A DNA stretch of 64,000 bases, taken from contig JAAEAF010001566.1 of NCBI GenBank assembly GCA_011037195.1, positions 1 to 64,000 of the forward strand, in the 5' to 3' direction. Origin of the DNA: Triatoma infestans (Eukaryota > Arthropoda > Insecta > Hemiptera > Reduviidae). This document shows positions 34,741-45,830 of the stretch, piece by piece (the stretch's first letter is position 1; each line of letters starts with the position of its first letter). Under the pieces are notes generated by a model, which was not told where the DNA came from, searched no databases, and saw nothing but the letters and a program-made list of their open reading frames with translations. Both the position numbers and the translations under genes were made by a program.

Positions 34741-34778
34741 CATCCTGAAGATGGGCGAACGCCCGAAACCGGTCGATG
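34741..34778 (+). ncRNA. Hammerhead-ribozyme-like motif, right arm
   Basis: Stem I CATC/GATG (34741-34744 with 34775-34778), core CTGAAGA (34745-34751; position 7 may be any base), one extra T, stem II GGGC/GCCC over GAAC (34753-34764), GAAA (34765-34768), CCGG, then TC with the predicted cleavage after the C at 34774. A-CCGG-T is a palindrome with no loop, so stem III needs a second copy: a dimeric hammerhead, as described for short-stem-III types. Confidence 0.65.
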
Positions 34779-34916
34779 ACCACAAAATGAAGCAGGCTAC
34801 CACGGAAAATGTCTCTGATGCTTTCCAGCTCTGCGGAACCAACCACCACAACAAACTTATTTTAATAAATAAACTTATTTTATTTTAAATACTTTATTCT
34901 CATAACTTATGTCCTA

Positions 34917-35155
34917 TGAGGGACCACATTAGTTCAGTGGTAGGGTATTGGACTACTAACGCGGAGGTCCCAGGATCGAATCTAGAGCCTTCTTAGATTT
35001 TCTCATCTTAGAAGCCTCCAGAGCTCCACTGATCGTTGAAGAGCAATGTTGTCTATAACGAGAGAGACTCCTGCCCGAAGGTCGGCAATGCATTGAACAG
35101 GCTCAGAACTTTGGTGTAGCCATATGGTGTCCAGAGAGGCTTTGAATAACGTAGG
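34917..35155 (+). mobile_element. tRNA-headed SINE
   Basis: A box TTAGTTCAGTGGTAG, B box AGGATCGAATCTA, then CATCTTAGAAGCCTCCAGAG, GTTGTCTATAACGAGAGAG and CGGCAATGCATTGAACAGG body words. The tail after 35100 has diverged. Confidence 0.8.
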
Positions 35156-36139
35156 CTTGGCCCCTCCCCACGGTCAATGATACAAAATATGTATTGTGTT
35201 CGTGAATTAAAATTTAGCCTATATAATCTATCTCCGATGAAATTGCTAATATAAATTTGCTTTGTATGTCCTGCCAGAAAATAAGATTATTTCTTCATTT
35301 TGCTAACGTACTTTTTCCTTTTCTCCTAATTATTATTACTGAAGCGAAAAGTTTTCCAATTGAATTTGCAAAAAATTATACCCTATGCAAAATTCTGATC
35401 GAATGAAATTCTCATGTTTCATTTTTAACAGTTGCGAGCACTATTACGTAAAAGTTCGATTCATTACCATAGTTGCTGCCAACGTTTTATACTATGTAAA
35501 TAATAATTTGTTCTAAGTAAACTTGATTAATAAACATGAGTAAACATATATTTCAATTTATAGTGAATTATTTATTTTGGTTTATGTACCAATGAAACAG
35601 CCAATGGGCATTGCTATTATTGAGGCCCTCTTGCAGAGCTCTTTGGTCAACCTTTGCCGAATTGTTCTGCCGCACACTTTCTTACAAGGTCAAAAAAGTT
35701 ATTATTTAAACCATAAAAAATTAGTATATTAAAACTTAAAGAAATTATCAACAAGATAAGTATCAAAATATAACTTTTTCTTGAAATGCTACATTACATT
35801 TTCAAGAATTACATTCTTCTGGATTTAATAGTGGAAATAATATTGGAAATTAATTAGTTAAAACTCAAGATAATTGTAAAATAATTTCTTTATTTTTGAG
35901 CTTAGATACTTTCTGTTACATAATAATATGATAATAATCTCTGATAATAATATGAATTACTTTAGTTTTAAAATAGGGGGGATAAACTAGATTGTTGCAA
36001 GGGAAGATTTCATTGCGACCAGAAAGATCTATTGTGCACTGCCAGTCTCCGAGCAATGTTCTCTAGCTGTAGACAATGTATTGGAATCAGATGTCTTGAA
36101 TCCCATTTGTTTGCCGCGGTTCTTGAAGTGAAGAATAGG
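35156..36139. other. Mostly unassigned; weak SINE-body words near 36040
   Basis: No gene. TGTGCACTGCCAGTCTCCGA and GTTCTCTAGCTGTAGACA at about 36033-36078 resemble scrambled SINE body. Confidence 0.4.
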
Positions 36140-36857
36140 CGGATGTTAGTTAGAGAATTGTTACTCTAAATACGAACTACTGAATTTACAAAAATAGACT
36201 ATATTTTAACAATAATTTAAAGTGTTTGAAATAATAACTACAATTAATTTAAAATGATTGAAATAGTAACTAAGATGCACAACTGTAAATGATTATGAAT
36301 AATAATAATTATATGTTTAAACCTTGAATAGGGACGCGCTCGCGATGTGATACTGATGTATATCTGATATAGTATTGATGTATAACTGATGTAGACTGGT
36401 ATAATACTGATATAATACTGATCCCCTCTTCCAGTGGAGCGACGTTTATATTGGTATCACTCACACATTGACAGGTGTGTAAGTACTTGCCATACTAAGA
36501 CATCTCTTGCTGTATGTTGACCTTAGTTAGGTCGGTGACTAGGGTGAGTTAGGTCAGTGACCAGGGTGGTGACAGATGGTAGCCAGGTAGCCTTTTGAGG
36601 GTTCGTTGACCCTTGTATAAAGGGGATACCGGCCAGGTGGCTTCTGTACACTGGCCATATAATGACCCCTGTTTGAAAGGGTTTTAGCGGCGTTTCTTTG
36701 CGGCGTTCCTTTAATCGTGTGTTGACCCTTGTTTGAAAGGGTTTTTGTTTGCCGCGGTTCTTGACCTGAAGATAGCGGCTGGCTGGAACCACTAGTTATA
36801 ATGTTTAGATTTATAATTTAAAAATTATATCTTTTTCTTCTTGCTATCACATTACAA
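36140..36857 (-). mobile_element. LTR-like repeat, copy 2
   Basis: It matches copy 1 (14335) throughout: GTGGAGCGACGTTTATATTG, CTAAGACATCTCTTGCTG, several TTGACCC..TTGAAAGGGTTTT and GCCGCGGTTCTTGACC modules, ending AACCACTAGTTATAATGTTTAG and TTGCTATCACATTACA. The number and order of internal modules differ from copy 1. The left end is joined to another partial GCCGCGGTTCTTGAAGTGAA module near 36113. Confidence 0.5.
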
Positions 36858-36990
36858 CAACACTGCGTATCACTGGACAGTGAGTTGTAGAGGCACCGAG
36901 GAAGGGAAAATCTAAGGGCAGCACGGCTGGATTCGAAGCCGGGGCCTCCGCACTGCTAGTCCAGCGCGTTACCACTATTCCCGTCCTTCT
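36858..36990 (-). mobile_element. tRNA-headed SINE, tail truncated
   Basis: ACTGGACAGTGAGTTGTAGA, AAATCTAAGGGCAGCACGG and the reversed B box GGATTCGAAGCC, A box GTTACCACTATTCCC. Minus orientation. The tail is lost at the junction with the LTR-like repeat. Confidence 0.75.
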
Positions 36991-37779
36991 CTCTTGGCTT
37001 GCGCCAAATAACTAGGGACGGAGACCCTAGTTTGTGTACTATGTTTTTCCTTGTCTGTAAAGGGTAGAGTGTATGTAGTTTAAGTGTATTGTGTACTATT
37101 CTGACGAAGTGCATGGAGTACTGAGCTGTGGTAACCCCTGGGGTCCTTCCCAAGTAACTGCATGCAACAGATACCCCTTGCGGGATAGGGGGTAAACTAA
37201 TCACTGCGATCTGGAGATCCCATTTGCATGTCTTGTTTGTACATTTTGTACAGTGTCGTAGGTTCCCCAAAAATAAGAATCTGGAATTGCTTAAGAAGTG
37301 AGTGTGTTATACATAGCTGGAGTTTACCTCTGTGTACCTAACCTTCACCTTTACTATCCCTCCGTGCATGTGATATGTGTGATTTGGGGTTGTCCAAGAC
37401 ACTTGTTGCGTTATCTGCAGTGACGCCAAGATCACCTAAAGAAGTGGTTCGGCCAACTCCTTCCATCAAGTAAAAACTTACTTAAAGAAAAATATTATAT
37501 TTGATTCCTACAAAAAAAAGATGTTAGATGTCAGTTCTTACACAAATCGCAGCAAAATAATTATGAAACATTTTTAAAAGAATTACAAATTAAAAGGCAA
37601 GCTCTACTTTTATTTCTCAAAATGCATGGCTCCATAGAAGTGACTATATCTAAACCTCTATTAGCTAATAATAAATTTATAATACGAAAAGGCACTGTTT
37701 ACATACTATGTGGACAATGATCGCGAGTATAAATGTTACTTTATCAATTTTGTGCCGCTTAATTATAGCAGTAATTTTT
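36991..37779. other. Unassigned stretch
   Basis: The first 450 bases are moderately GC-rich without a recognisable domain in any frame. The minus-strand frame at 36956-37270 has no motif. The remainder is AT-rich. Confidence 0.4.
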
Positions 37780-37820
37780 ACTTTCTCTTACTGCCTAGTA
37801 AGATCATTGAGTGGTCCAGC

Positions 37821-38655
37821 CTATTGAATATAGCTATTTGTTCCATTAGTAGTATAGCCACTAGATAATCCACTACTGCTGCCTCCACTTGAGTTAGCTG
37901 ATGTTGCGTTAGCTAACAACTGGCCAGAAGGAGTAAATGATCTTCCTCAAATGAATTGCCAGAGGCTACTCTGAAACCACCTGAAAATCTTGAACCGGTA
38001 TCTCTACTTCTAAAAGCCCATTGCATTGACTGAGGAGCAAGATTACTCCCTTGGTCTTGACCACTTTGTCCCGAGCGTCTTTCTAACTGTTCATCTCCAA
38101 GCACCATTTCTTCGTGATCAAATCCTTCGCTTTCTCCATCACTTTCTTCATGCTGACTTGATTCACCACTTTCATCTTTTCCGAGCATAGTAGAAGGCGG
38201 GGTATTAGATGAACCATGTTGTACAGGTTCTTGGTTACTCTGATCGCTTCGCTTTCAGTTTCCACCAATAAATTTTTACTTTCACTTTCCGCACCTTCAC
38301 GCTCAGCTTCTCTCTTAGGTCCTTCTCTTTCGACTTCTCTTTCACCCTCAGTCTCACTGCCTTTCCCATCATTCGCTAGTGCTACTAAACTTTCTACCAT
38401 TTCTTCTTGGATCTCATTTTTCTCCCTTTTTATTTCTTCTCTCATTTCATCCCAGCCCCTTTTCAATTCCTCTCGGCTCTTCTTCATTTCGTTTATTATT
38501 TCATCCCAGCCCCTTTTCATTTCGTCTACCATTTCTTTCATTACGTCCTGGCCCCTTTCCACTTTGTCTTTTATTTCTTTTATTTCGCCCTTCCAAAATG
38601 TCATCAGTTCCCCCATTTTCCGCGTTTGACTTCTGACAATTATGGGCATATACAA
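37821..38655 (-). pseudogene. LTR retrotransposon gag-like ORF
   Basis: Starting 54 bases after the LTR, the minus strand encodes a highly charged helical region: MGELMTFWKGEIKEIKDKVE, with the word KRGWDE repeated (MKRGWDEIINEM, LKRGWDEMREEIKRE), then a Glu/Arg-rich run (EREGPKREAEREGAE). Frame changes occur near 38200 and 37930. The last part is Ser/Gly-rich and stops near 37823. A long coiled coil is consistent with the N-terminal part of an insect LTR-element gag. No CCHC knuckle, protease or polymerase is present. Family uncertain. Confidence 0.55.
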
Positions 38656-38709
38656 TCTGATACTAAACTGTTACCTGTTTAGAGTTTTTATCCCACTTCT
38701 GACAACAAA

Positions 38710-39113
38710 TGTAACGTTTTTCCCCTGAACTAGTTATTGCAACTAGTTTCTAAGTGGGTTTGTTTAGATAAAACACTCTAAACTTCAATAAGAAAAACAC
38801 CAATTTATTGTTTAACACAATAAATTACAATACAGCACTTAATAATAATTAATTCACAGTTTAAACCAACAAAAGTTCACTTATTTCACTTTTTATTTAC
38901 TATTCACAAACGCACACCCCATTTGTAATAAGATTCTCTGTAAACTCTCTCGACTTCAGCTGTTGTTCACCTTTTCTAGCAGTGGAGAAGGGTCTGGAAG
39001 GTTCTCGATTATTCTAGAAAGAGCTAGAGCGCGCCGCCAGGCTTCCTAGCGGCCACTAGGAGAACTTGAGGTACCTGGTTTCTCTCCTAGATGGTACCAG
39101 TGGCTGCGTTACA
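38710..39113 (-). mobile_element. LTR (404 bp), 5' LTR of a retrotransposon
   Basis: On the minus strand it begins TGTAACGCAGCCACTGG and ends GGGGAAAAACGTTACA, the TG...CA bounded ends being part of a TGTAACG/CGTTACA inverted repeat. Immediately inside follows TTTGTTGTCAGAAGTGGGAT, the primer-binding-region-like sequence common in insect Gypsy-type elements. It contains AATAAA-like words. The 3' LTR is absent. Confidence 0.75.
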
Positions 39114-39561
39114 ATACAATTAGAAGCTTTAATAGAATTCCAAATCTGATGAAAACTGGATCACCGGAAATGTATTTTACAGAATGGTTTTTGAGTTTTT
39201 TGGAAATTTTTCGATAACGGTTACAACGATTTTCTTTAATCTTGGAATGCTTGCTTCATAGATAGGAACGTATCATTTTTGTTTTGTGGCATTTCTCTGA
39301 AAAAAATTGATTTTAGAGAGGTATTGGGAGCTTGTGAGTTAGTTTAAATTTAAATTTGCTCAAGCTAATTGTTGGTTTTGATATTGAGTGCTCCACATAA
39401 GGCCGCTCAGGTAAACAAGTAATATTCCCAGCATTTTATGGCCAGCTCAATTAAACACTGAAACTTTGGAATGTAAAAAAAAAAATTCTTGATTAAATTG
39501 TATTAATTAGAGTAAGAAAAGTTCGCGTGAGTGTTTCAAACAAGATCTTTTTTTCTTTTTA

Positions 39562-39785
39562 ACTTAAGGCGCGTCAACATTTGAGGTCATTGACACTCGG
39601 AGCTTTCTCATGGCCCTCTAGTCTTCGGGCAGTGTTCTCTCGTTGCAGAAAACATTGTCCATCATCGGACAATGAGCTGGAAGCTCCTATAGCGAGAAAT
39701 CTAAAGGCAGCACTGCTGGACTCGAATCCAGCACCTGAGCGTTCTAAGGCCAGCGCGCAACCACTGAGCTAATCCTGCCACCATT
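39562..39785 (-). mobile_element. tRNA-headed SINE, complete
   Basis: The plus strand runs from the reversed tail TTAAGGCGCGTCAACATTTG through the body to reversed B box GGACTCGAATCCAGC and A box CCACTGAGCTAATCC. Minus orientation. It is inserted just past the 3' end of a Helentron-like repeat. Confidence 0.85.
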
Positions 39786-41389
39786 TGTACCGGTGCTAAA
39801 CCTAAGCTACTTTGTAACGTTTGAAATGGCCCTGTTGGCATAATTGATTGTACCTATTATGTGTTCAAGAAACACGAGAGAAAACGATGAAATATTCTTG
39901 AAATAAAACCATATCAAAAACAGAAACAGAATTTTAAAAATACATCGTAAGCCAAATTTCTCCTTTATAAAATAATTTGCATTACATGCAAAACTATAAA
40001 CATTTTAGATTTAATATTAATTGTTCCCTAAACAAAACATGAAGTATAGAAGTAATGTAAAGCTCTATTTATATCTGTTGAATAAAAACTAGGTGTCTGT
40101 AGTAGATAATAAATTACAATAATGCTTTAATCATAGTGTTATTTACGAAACTATTTATAAACATAAATTGGAATTTGTTATTTTACAGCCTGCAGAAACA
40201 AAGGAAATATCATTCCTTGAATTACTTTTAAATAATCTCTATTTAATATAATTAAATTTAAACTTTATTAAGTAAAATATTCTGTTAATTTATTGACATT
40301 TAAGTATGTTTTGTTTAAAATTTAATGAGAGTAAACAACATTAACAGAATTCAATTATAGAACAGAATGCAATGAAAACCATTCAACAATATATACATAC
40401 ATATATAAATGAAGATAATGGTAAACAATATTATTCGAAAGTTTACTCAATGATACAATTTAGGAATTGTTTAAATTTAACCAGCATTAATTATGCGTTT
40501 TAGTCTTATATTACTTCCAACTGCACAAAATTAACAAGAATCATTAATGTAGCCCTAAAGATTAATCTCTTTCTTAAATTGTAAAATTAAATTATCTCTA
40601 TTCTTATTTCTCTGCAATGAAAATAGTAATAGTACACCAACTCAGACCTAATAAATTCAATATAATTTCTCTTTCAATCGAATTATTAATCACTTATTAA
40701 GAAATTATTTAATACTTCTGGAATTTTAATTAGTTTTTCATTAAATAATGAGTTAGAACTAAATTATCTGCTTGAATATTTCAAAACATATAACGCTTAG
40801 AATTACAGTAGTGGGAATGAACGATTCATTACTAGTAAAAGAACCTTATGCTTCCACCAATTACTTGATGTAATTATGCAGAAAAAGTTTTAAATTAATT
40901 AAAAAGAACTGGTGTTAAAACACTCATTACTTTCAATTATTGCAACTCTTACAGTGTTAATTGACAATTTATTTTAAAGTTGCGAACTTCAACTAAATGT
41001 TTAGTTGCCCTTAAAATTGTAAGCTAATTATGTCGTATCTAAACTGGAATAACTGTTTCATTGAATTAGGCCTTCCAGACATCATCCTTATATTACAAAT
41101 CTTAGTCAAAATCCTTAAAAAAATTTATGAGAAACCAAGGATTCACAAACTTTACAAAAAAAAAGTAATGTTACACTAGTAACTGGTTGACAAATTTTGA
41201 TAGAAATGTTCTTGTCGGTTTCTTGTAATTCCTAATCTCGAGCACCTACGAGTTTTTAGTTTGGAGATATTGTATTCACATAATATAACCAAACGCAAAA
41301 TTTGGTGTGTGTGTGTGTGTGTGTGTTTTTTTTTGTGACCGAGTATTTGTTTTGAACAAATTATCACAAAAACGAAAATGAATGCTCAA
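39786..41389. other. AT-rich non-coding stretch
   Basis: Long AT-rich DNA with no gene or repeat recognised. A (GT)n tract lies at 41306-41326. Confidence 0.55.
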
Positions 41390-42050
41390 ATTCGACATTC
41401 AGTTTACGTCATTTTGTGACAGGGAAGACAAACAGTGAAGAATTAGGGAATTCGAGAAGAATTGGAAGACAACGCGGTGTGTCTCCGTCAGGTTAAAAGG
41501 TATAAGATAGGGGCATTTAAAGATTTTTCTTTTCCTGTGTAGCATAACAATTCAGGACTCTTAGTAGGTGTGTTGACTAGACACGCTTGGGTACAGTCTT
41601 TTACACTAAATAGATCTATACGTCTAGCACTTGGAGTCAGAATTGTGATGATAGAATCAGGCAGTTTCTTCTATACTAGGATCCGAATATTTGCGAAATT
41701 TGATATTCTGTTTGCGTAATTTTGTGACAGTGAAGGAATAGGGAATTCGAGAAGCATTGGAAGACAACACGGTGTGTCTCCAGGTTAAAAGGTATAAGAC
41801 AGGGGCACATAAAGTTCCTGTTTTTCCTAGTAGCAAAACAACTAAGAGTCCTTGTAGATGTCTTGACTGGGCACGCTTGGGTAGCCAGTCTTTTACACGA
41901 AATAGATCAACACGTCTAGCACTTCGAGTCAGAATTGTAATGATGGAATCAAACACTGTATCCGTTTCTTCTATACTAGGATCCGAACATTTGCGAGGAT
42001 GCCACTCTCATAGGAATGTTCGGGGGATTTGGAGATTAAGTAAATTTTAA
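41390..42050 (+). mobile_element. Tandemly duplicated Tc1-like transposase fragment (tentative)
   Basis: Two direct units with a period of about 305 bases (about 41393-41695 and 41700-42000) share GGGAATTCGAGAAG, TGGAAGACAAC, CGGTGTGTCTCC, GGTTAAAAGGTATAAGA, GTCTAGCACTT and TATACTAGGATCCGAA. The second unit continues into LRGCHSHRN, resembling the end of the helix-turn-helix region of Tc1-type transposases, and has SSKTTKSP and VSVSSIL at suitable spacing. No catalytic domain or inverted repeats were found. Confidence 0.4.
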
Positions 42051-42096
42051 GATATTGCAGTCAGAACGATGGTTTGCTTCTTAGGTGTGGCTTTTT

Positions 42097-43197
42097 ACTT
42101 TCTCTTACTCCTAGTAAGAGGAAGTATTGTAATCGTGTCAAATTTTCGATATCGAGTTTTCACCGAAATATCCGTTTTGAGGTCCCTGAGTCCAAAAAAG
42201 TGGTTTTTAGCAAATGGTCTGTGTTTTTTTTTTTTTTTTTTTTAAATTTCCTTTATTTACTGCATGCTCCACTTCAATATTACATGCACTTATAATTCAA
42301 TTCTGTGTGTGTTGTGTGTGTCCATGTGTGTGTGTGTTGTGTGTGTGTGTATGTATGTATGTGAACAGCATAGCTCAAAAACGAAAAACCGTAGAAAGTT
42401 GAAACTTGATATTCCGTTTAGTATCACCGTGGGATCTAACACTACGTTATCTGTCAAAATTCCTCAACCGGAAGTACCACTTTACTAGTTAGATTTTTTA
42501 CTTTTTTGCGATTTTCTCAAAAATGGCTCCGACGATTTTCTTTAAACATTAAACATCAACCACACATACAAAGAGCTACAACTTTTATTAGAAACATTTC
42601 TCCGGGAAAATGCATTGAAGGGCACTTTTGGGGAGGGGTGGGGTTAGGTTTCCATCTAAAGTGCTATTTCAGTTTATTAGACAATTCTGCATCTAAATAA
42701 TGTTAATTAGAATTAAATATGTTGTTGAAATTCCGAGTTTGAAAAAAATCGGATAACCGGAAGTGCGTTTACTTTAACCACTTTACTAAATGATTTATTC
42801 ACTTTTTCGCAATTTTCTCAAAAATGGCTCCGATGATTTTTTTTGAAACTTTGTATATAAACTAAACATGCAAAGATCTACAACTTTTATCTAAAACATT
42901 TCTCTGGGAAATTTCTTTTAAGAGCACTTTTAGGGGAGGGGTGGGATTAGATTTTCATCAAAGTGGTATCCTAGTTCATTATACAATTCTATCATCCAAA
43001 CATAATTAGTTAGAAATAAATAGATGGCTGAAATTCCGAGTTTCAAGAAAATTAGTAAACCGCATGTGCGCTTTTACTGAACAGTTTTTTCAGTTTTCGA
43101 CGAATTTCATTAAATTTGGTACACAAACTATAAAATTTGTCAATTATCATTTTGAGAACTGGAGTAAGAGAAAGTTGTGTGAGTGTTTCACACCAGA
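42097..43197 (+). mobile_element. Helentron-like repeat, complete copy 2
   Basis: Same architecture as copy 1: 5' ACTTTCTCTTACTCC, inverted copy at 43161-43175, terminal hairpin GTGTGA-GTGTT-TCACAC at 43177-43193, then CAGA and T's. The internal units begin near 42503 and 42806. The microsatellite region has an extra insertion (about 42221-42305) starting with poly-T. Confidence 0.7.
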
Positions 43198-43434
43198 TTT
43201 TTTCAGAAGGGAAAAGAGCCAAATTGTAATGATAAATAAAAATGGAAGAAATCAATTCCACGGAGAATGAATAATTTAGAATTACAGGGCTGATTTATGC
43301 TGATTTCTGTATTTCAATTTAAACTGAAAATGTCTTACATGACGACATTTGGTATGAATTAAGTATGCAATTTTACTATTAAAAAAAAAAAGCTTAGTAA
43401 AATACCCAGGGTTTTCTTTAACTATAATTACATA

Positions 43435-44325
43435 GTTATAATTGACAAATTCTCTTCAAACATATAAACATATAATGGAGTATATGTTTGATACACGTAC
43501 AGAAATGCAGATCCTAGACGTTTGAGTTGTCTTCAGCTTATATTGATGGGAGAATCTAAACTTCATAAAAAGACTTTTTTGAAGAAAACCTAACGACCCC
43601 CAACTCAAAAAAAAAAAAAACTCCAAACAACTACTCCAAAACAACAACAACTCCAAAAAACTAAATGATTTTTCTTGGAAAAAATTATAACAGAAGTGAT
43701 AGATCTTTGTATGTATATTAGTATAAAGACTTTATTGATGTCTAACAGTATTTTTATAGAATAAATCGCAAACTAAAAGCACTGTCCAGTAAAGACGCAC
43801 TTCCGGTCGACCTATTTTTGGGCAACACATTTAATTCTAACTAAGATTATATTTATGATAATATAGATCGTATAATAAATTAAAGTAGCACTTTAGAGAA
43901 AAACATAACCCTACCCTTTTCACAATACCCTCTCTCCTTAAATGAATTTTTCTGGAGAAATATTTAAAATGAAAGTAGAAGCTCTTTATATGTGTAATTG
44001 GTATATCAAGTTTAAAAAATAAAATCGTTAGATCCATTTTCGAAACAATTGCAGAAAAGTAAATAATCGATTTAGTAAAGTTGCCACTTTAGGTTGACCG
44101 ATTTTGACCAAAACTTTATTATCAAGTCAAGAGCATAAACGAAATATGAAGTTTGAACTTTCTACGTTTTTTTTTTCCGTTTCTGAGTTACGCTAACCAC
44201 TCTTACACACAGAGATCAGTTTCGAAAAAAAAAACACCTTTTTGGATATTTAAAACGTGTATTTCCTGTGAAAACTCGATATCGAAAATTTGACACGATC
44301 ATAATACTTCTTCTTAATAGCGGAT
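43435..44325 (-). mobile_element. Helentron-like repeat, minus orientation, lacking the hairpin end
   Basis: Reversed internal-unit words occur throughout (ACGCACTTCCGGTCGACC, CTTAAATGAATTTTTCTGG). The reversed 5' end, TTGACACGATCATAATACTT, lies at about 44294. It starts 238 bases after copy 2 in opposite orientation. Confidence 0.6.
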
Positions 44326-44532
44326 TAGAGAAAATAATTAAATAAGTAAAATATAAGATCAAAGGTTAACCATTTTGCACTTAGAAGTGACCATTCACAG
44401 AGAATTGTCATTTTAGATAAAAAGATTAAAATATAGTGAGTAGAGATATACCGTTTCTTTGCACCGTCAGGGGCGAGATATAATAAAGTAATATCTCGTT
44501 CAAGAAACAAACAGCTAAGTCAACTGAGCTTC

Positions 44533-44864
44533 AGAGATATTTTCCGTGGTAGCCAGCTTCTTTTTATGGTCATCGACCCGTTTCGGGCATTCTACCATCA
44601 TTCTACCATGGTTTTTTAAAACAGTACGATAACACAGACTTGCACAGAGAGCAAAATCAGTTTATACAGAGTGTAGAGTGTATCTAGAATAAATCTGAGT
44701 GTATAGTATAGATGTATAGTAATCAGTTTATACACTCTGTATTTGCTCTGTGTAAGACTGTGTTATCGCACTGTTTTAACAAAACATCCTAATGATCGTC
44801 GAACGCCTGAAACCGGTAGGTGACCACAAAAAGAAGCAAGCTAGCACGGCGGAAAATATCTCTG
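44533..44864. repeat. Head-to-head inverted repeat, hammerhead family, decayed cores
   Basis: The left arm starts AGAGATATTTTCCGTGG and the right arm ends CGGAAAATATCTCTGAT. GTTTATACAGAGTGTA and TACACTCTGTATTTGCTC mirror each other near the centre. The right core reads CTAATGA with stem II GTCGAACGCC, and the left lacks CTGA, so neither core would be expected to cut. Confidence 0.75.
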
Positions 44865-45060
44865 ATACTTTTCAGCTTTGCGGATCCAACCACATCAACT
44901 GACCTATATAGTTCCAACAAATCCAGGATGAGTAGCAGTCAAAAAATTAGTGTATGGCCTAGAAAAATTAACTATATTATTGTAGCCACTTTCTGTAAGT
45001 ACTAAGAAATATTTTATTTCACTATGTTTCCAGAATACTATTTCAGGAATTGAAGGCTTA

Positions 45061-45830
45061 TTACAAGGTTTTTTTTCGATCTTTCGATCTATTGTGGCGG
45101 CAGGCTCTTGCCCACAGCACCTGAGCAGATGTCCCAGCTGAACATCCGTTCTGCAAAACCTCCATCAGGTTAAGATCCCTGAGGAATCCTAATATCCCGA
45201 CAGGCTCTAGAGAGGGTATATCCCCCTCGTTCACCTGGTAGCTACCCAGGTTTTTGAATCTTCTCTGAGTGGCAGCCTCGCTGTCTGTTAGGAGATGTAA
45301 TGGAGTTTCCTTCAGCTCCCCATAGAATTTGCATGAGCTGTCACGTTCCAAACCCAGCTTCACCAGGTGTCCTCTAAGTCGGCAATGCCCCGTGAGGAAA
45401 CTCGTAAGAATGCGGAGCTTGTTCTTACTCAAGCCGATGCAGGCCTCCGATCGGAGTTATAATTTCCTAGGCAGATCTTGGCCTGCGGCAAACCGGAGAG
45501 GGAGTACCAGAGTTGAGATCTCCTCGTCTCCTCCTCCTCCTTCCTAAGTTCTTCCAACAGAAAATGGTCGTTGACACCCACTAAAGGGTAATTTTATTCC
45601 TCCTGCCTAGGTCATTAAGTTTACCTAGGCATTCCCAGACCATTTTAGAGCTGATAACTGATGCACCCAATGCTCTAATAGCTGCTTGACTATCGGAAAG
45701 GATTACAATCTTCTGATTCCTATATCCCCTATCAAGGTTAAATCGAACCCATCTACCAATGTGTATATCTCCGCCTGGAAGATGCTGGGAAACTTACCCA
45801 TGGGTTCCGAGTGCTTGATCCTGGATTATT
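45061..45830 (-). mobile_element. RNase H and C-terminal part of a non-LTR ORF2
   Basis: The minus strand gives FQAEIYTL near 45775, then KIVILSDSQAAIRALGASVI and KMVWECLGKLNDLGRRNKIT. The C-terminal domain follows in another frame (45432-45061): LRILTSFLTGHCRLRGHLVK, then CKFYGELKETPLHLLTD. The RNase H active-site Glu and second Asp are seen. Frames are broken. The 3' UTR word TCTATTGTGGC links it to the relic at 15571. Confidence 0.7.

Larger units (their letters stand above)
34526..34819. repeat. 140-bp-arm palindrome with a hammerhead motif in each arm
   Basis: Arms 34526-34665 and 34680-34819 are near-identical reverse complements around a 14-base loop. I compared them by eye across the motif and both ends and saw one mismatch (34605/34740). 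Each arm has an ATCAGAGACATTTTCC outer end, a GACCACAAAATGAAGCAGG block and a GTTGGCACACTGTCTG block near the centre. No coding capacity. This is the best-preserved member of a family of five paired loci and one single arm. Confidence 0.9.
37780..39551 (+). mobile_element. Helentron-like repeat interrupted by an LTR retrotransposon piece
   Basis: ACTTTCTCTTACTGCCTAG at 37780 is the 5' end. From about 39121 the internal unit resumes (ATTCCAAATCTGATGAAAAC, CACCGGAAATG, ACAACGATTTTCTTTAATCT), and GAGTAAGAAAAGTTCGCGTG with GAGTGTTTCAAAC closes the 3' end near 39549. The DNA between is an LTR retrotransposon fragment. Confidence 0.55.

Noticed and set aside
38216..38682. Plus-strand Ser/Phe-rich frames
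   Set aside because: They are antisense shadows of the charged gag-like helices on the minus strand.
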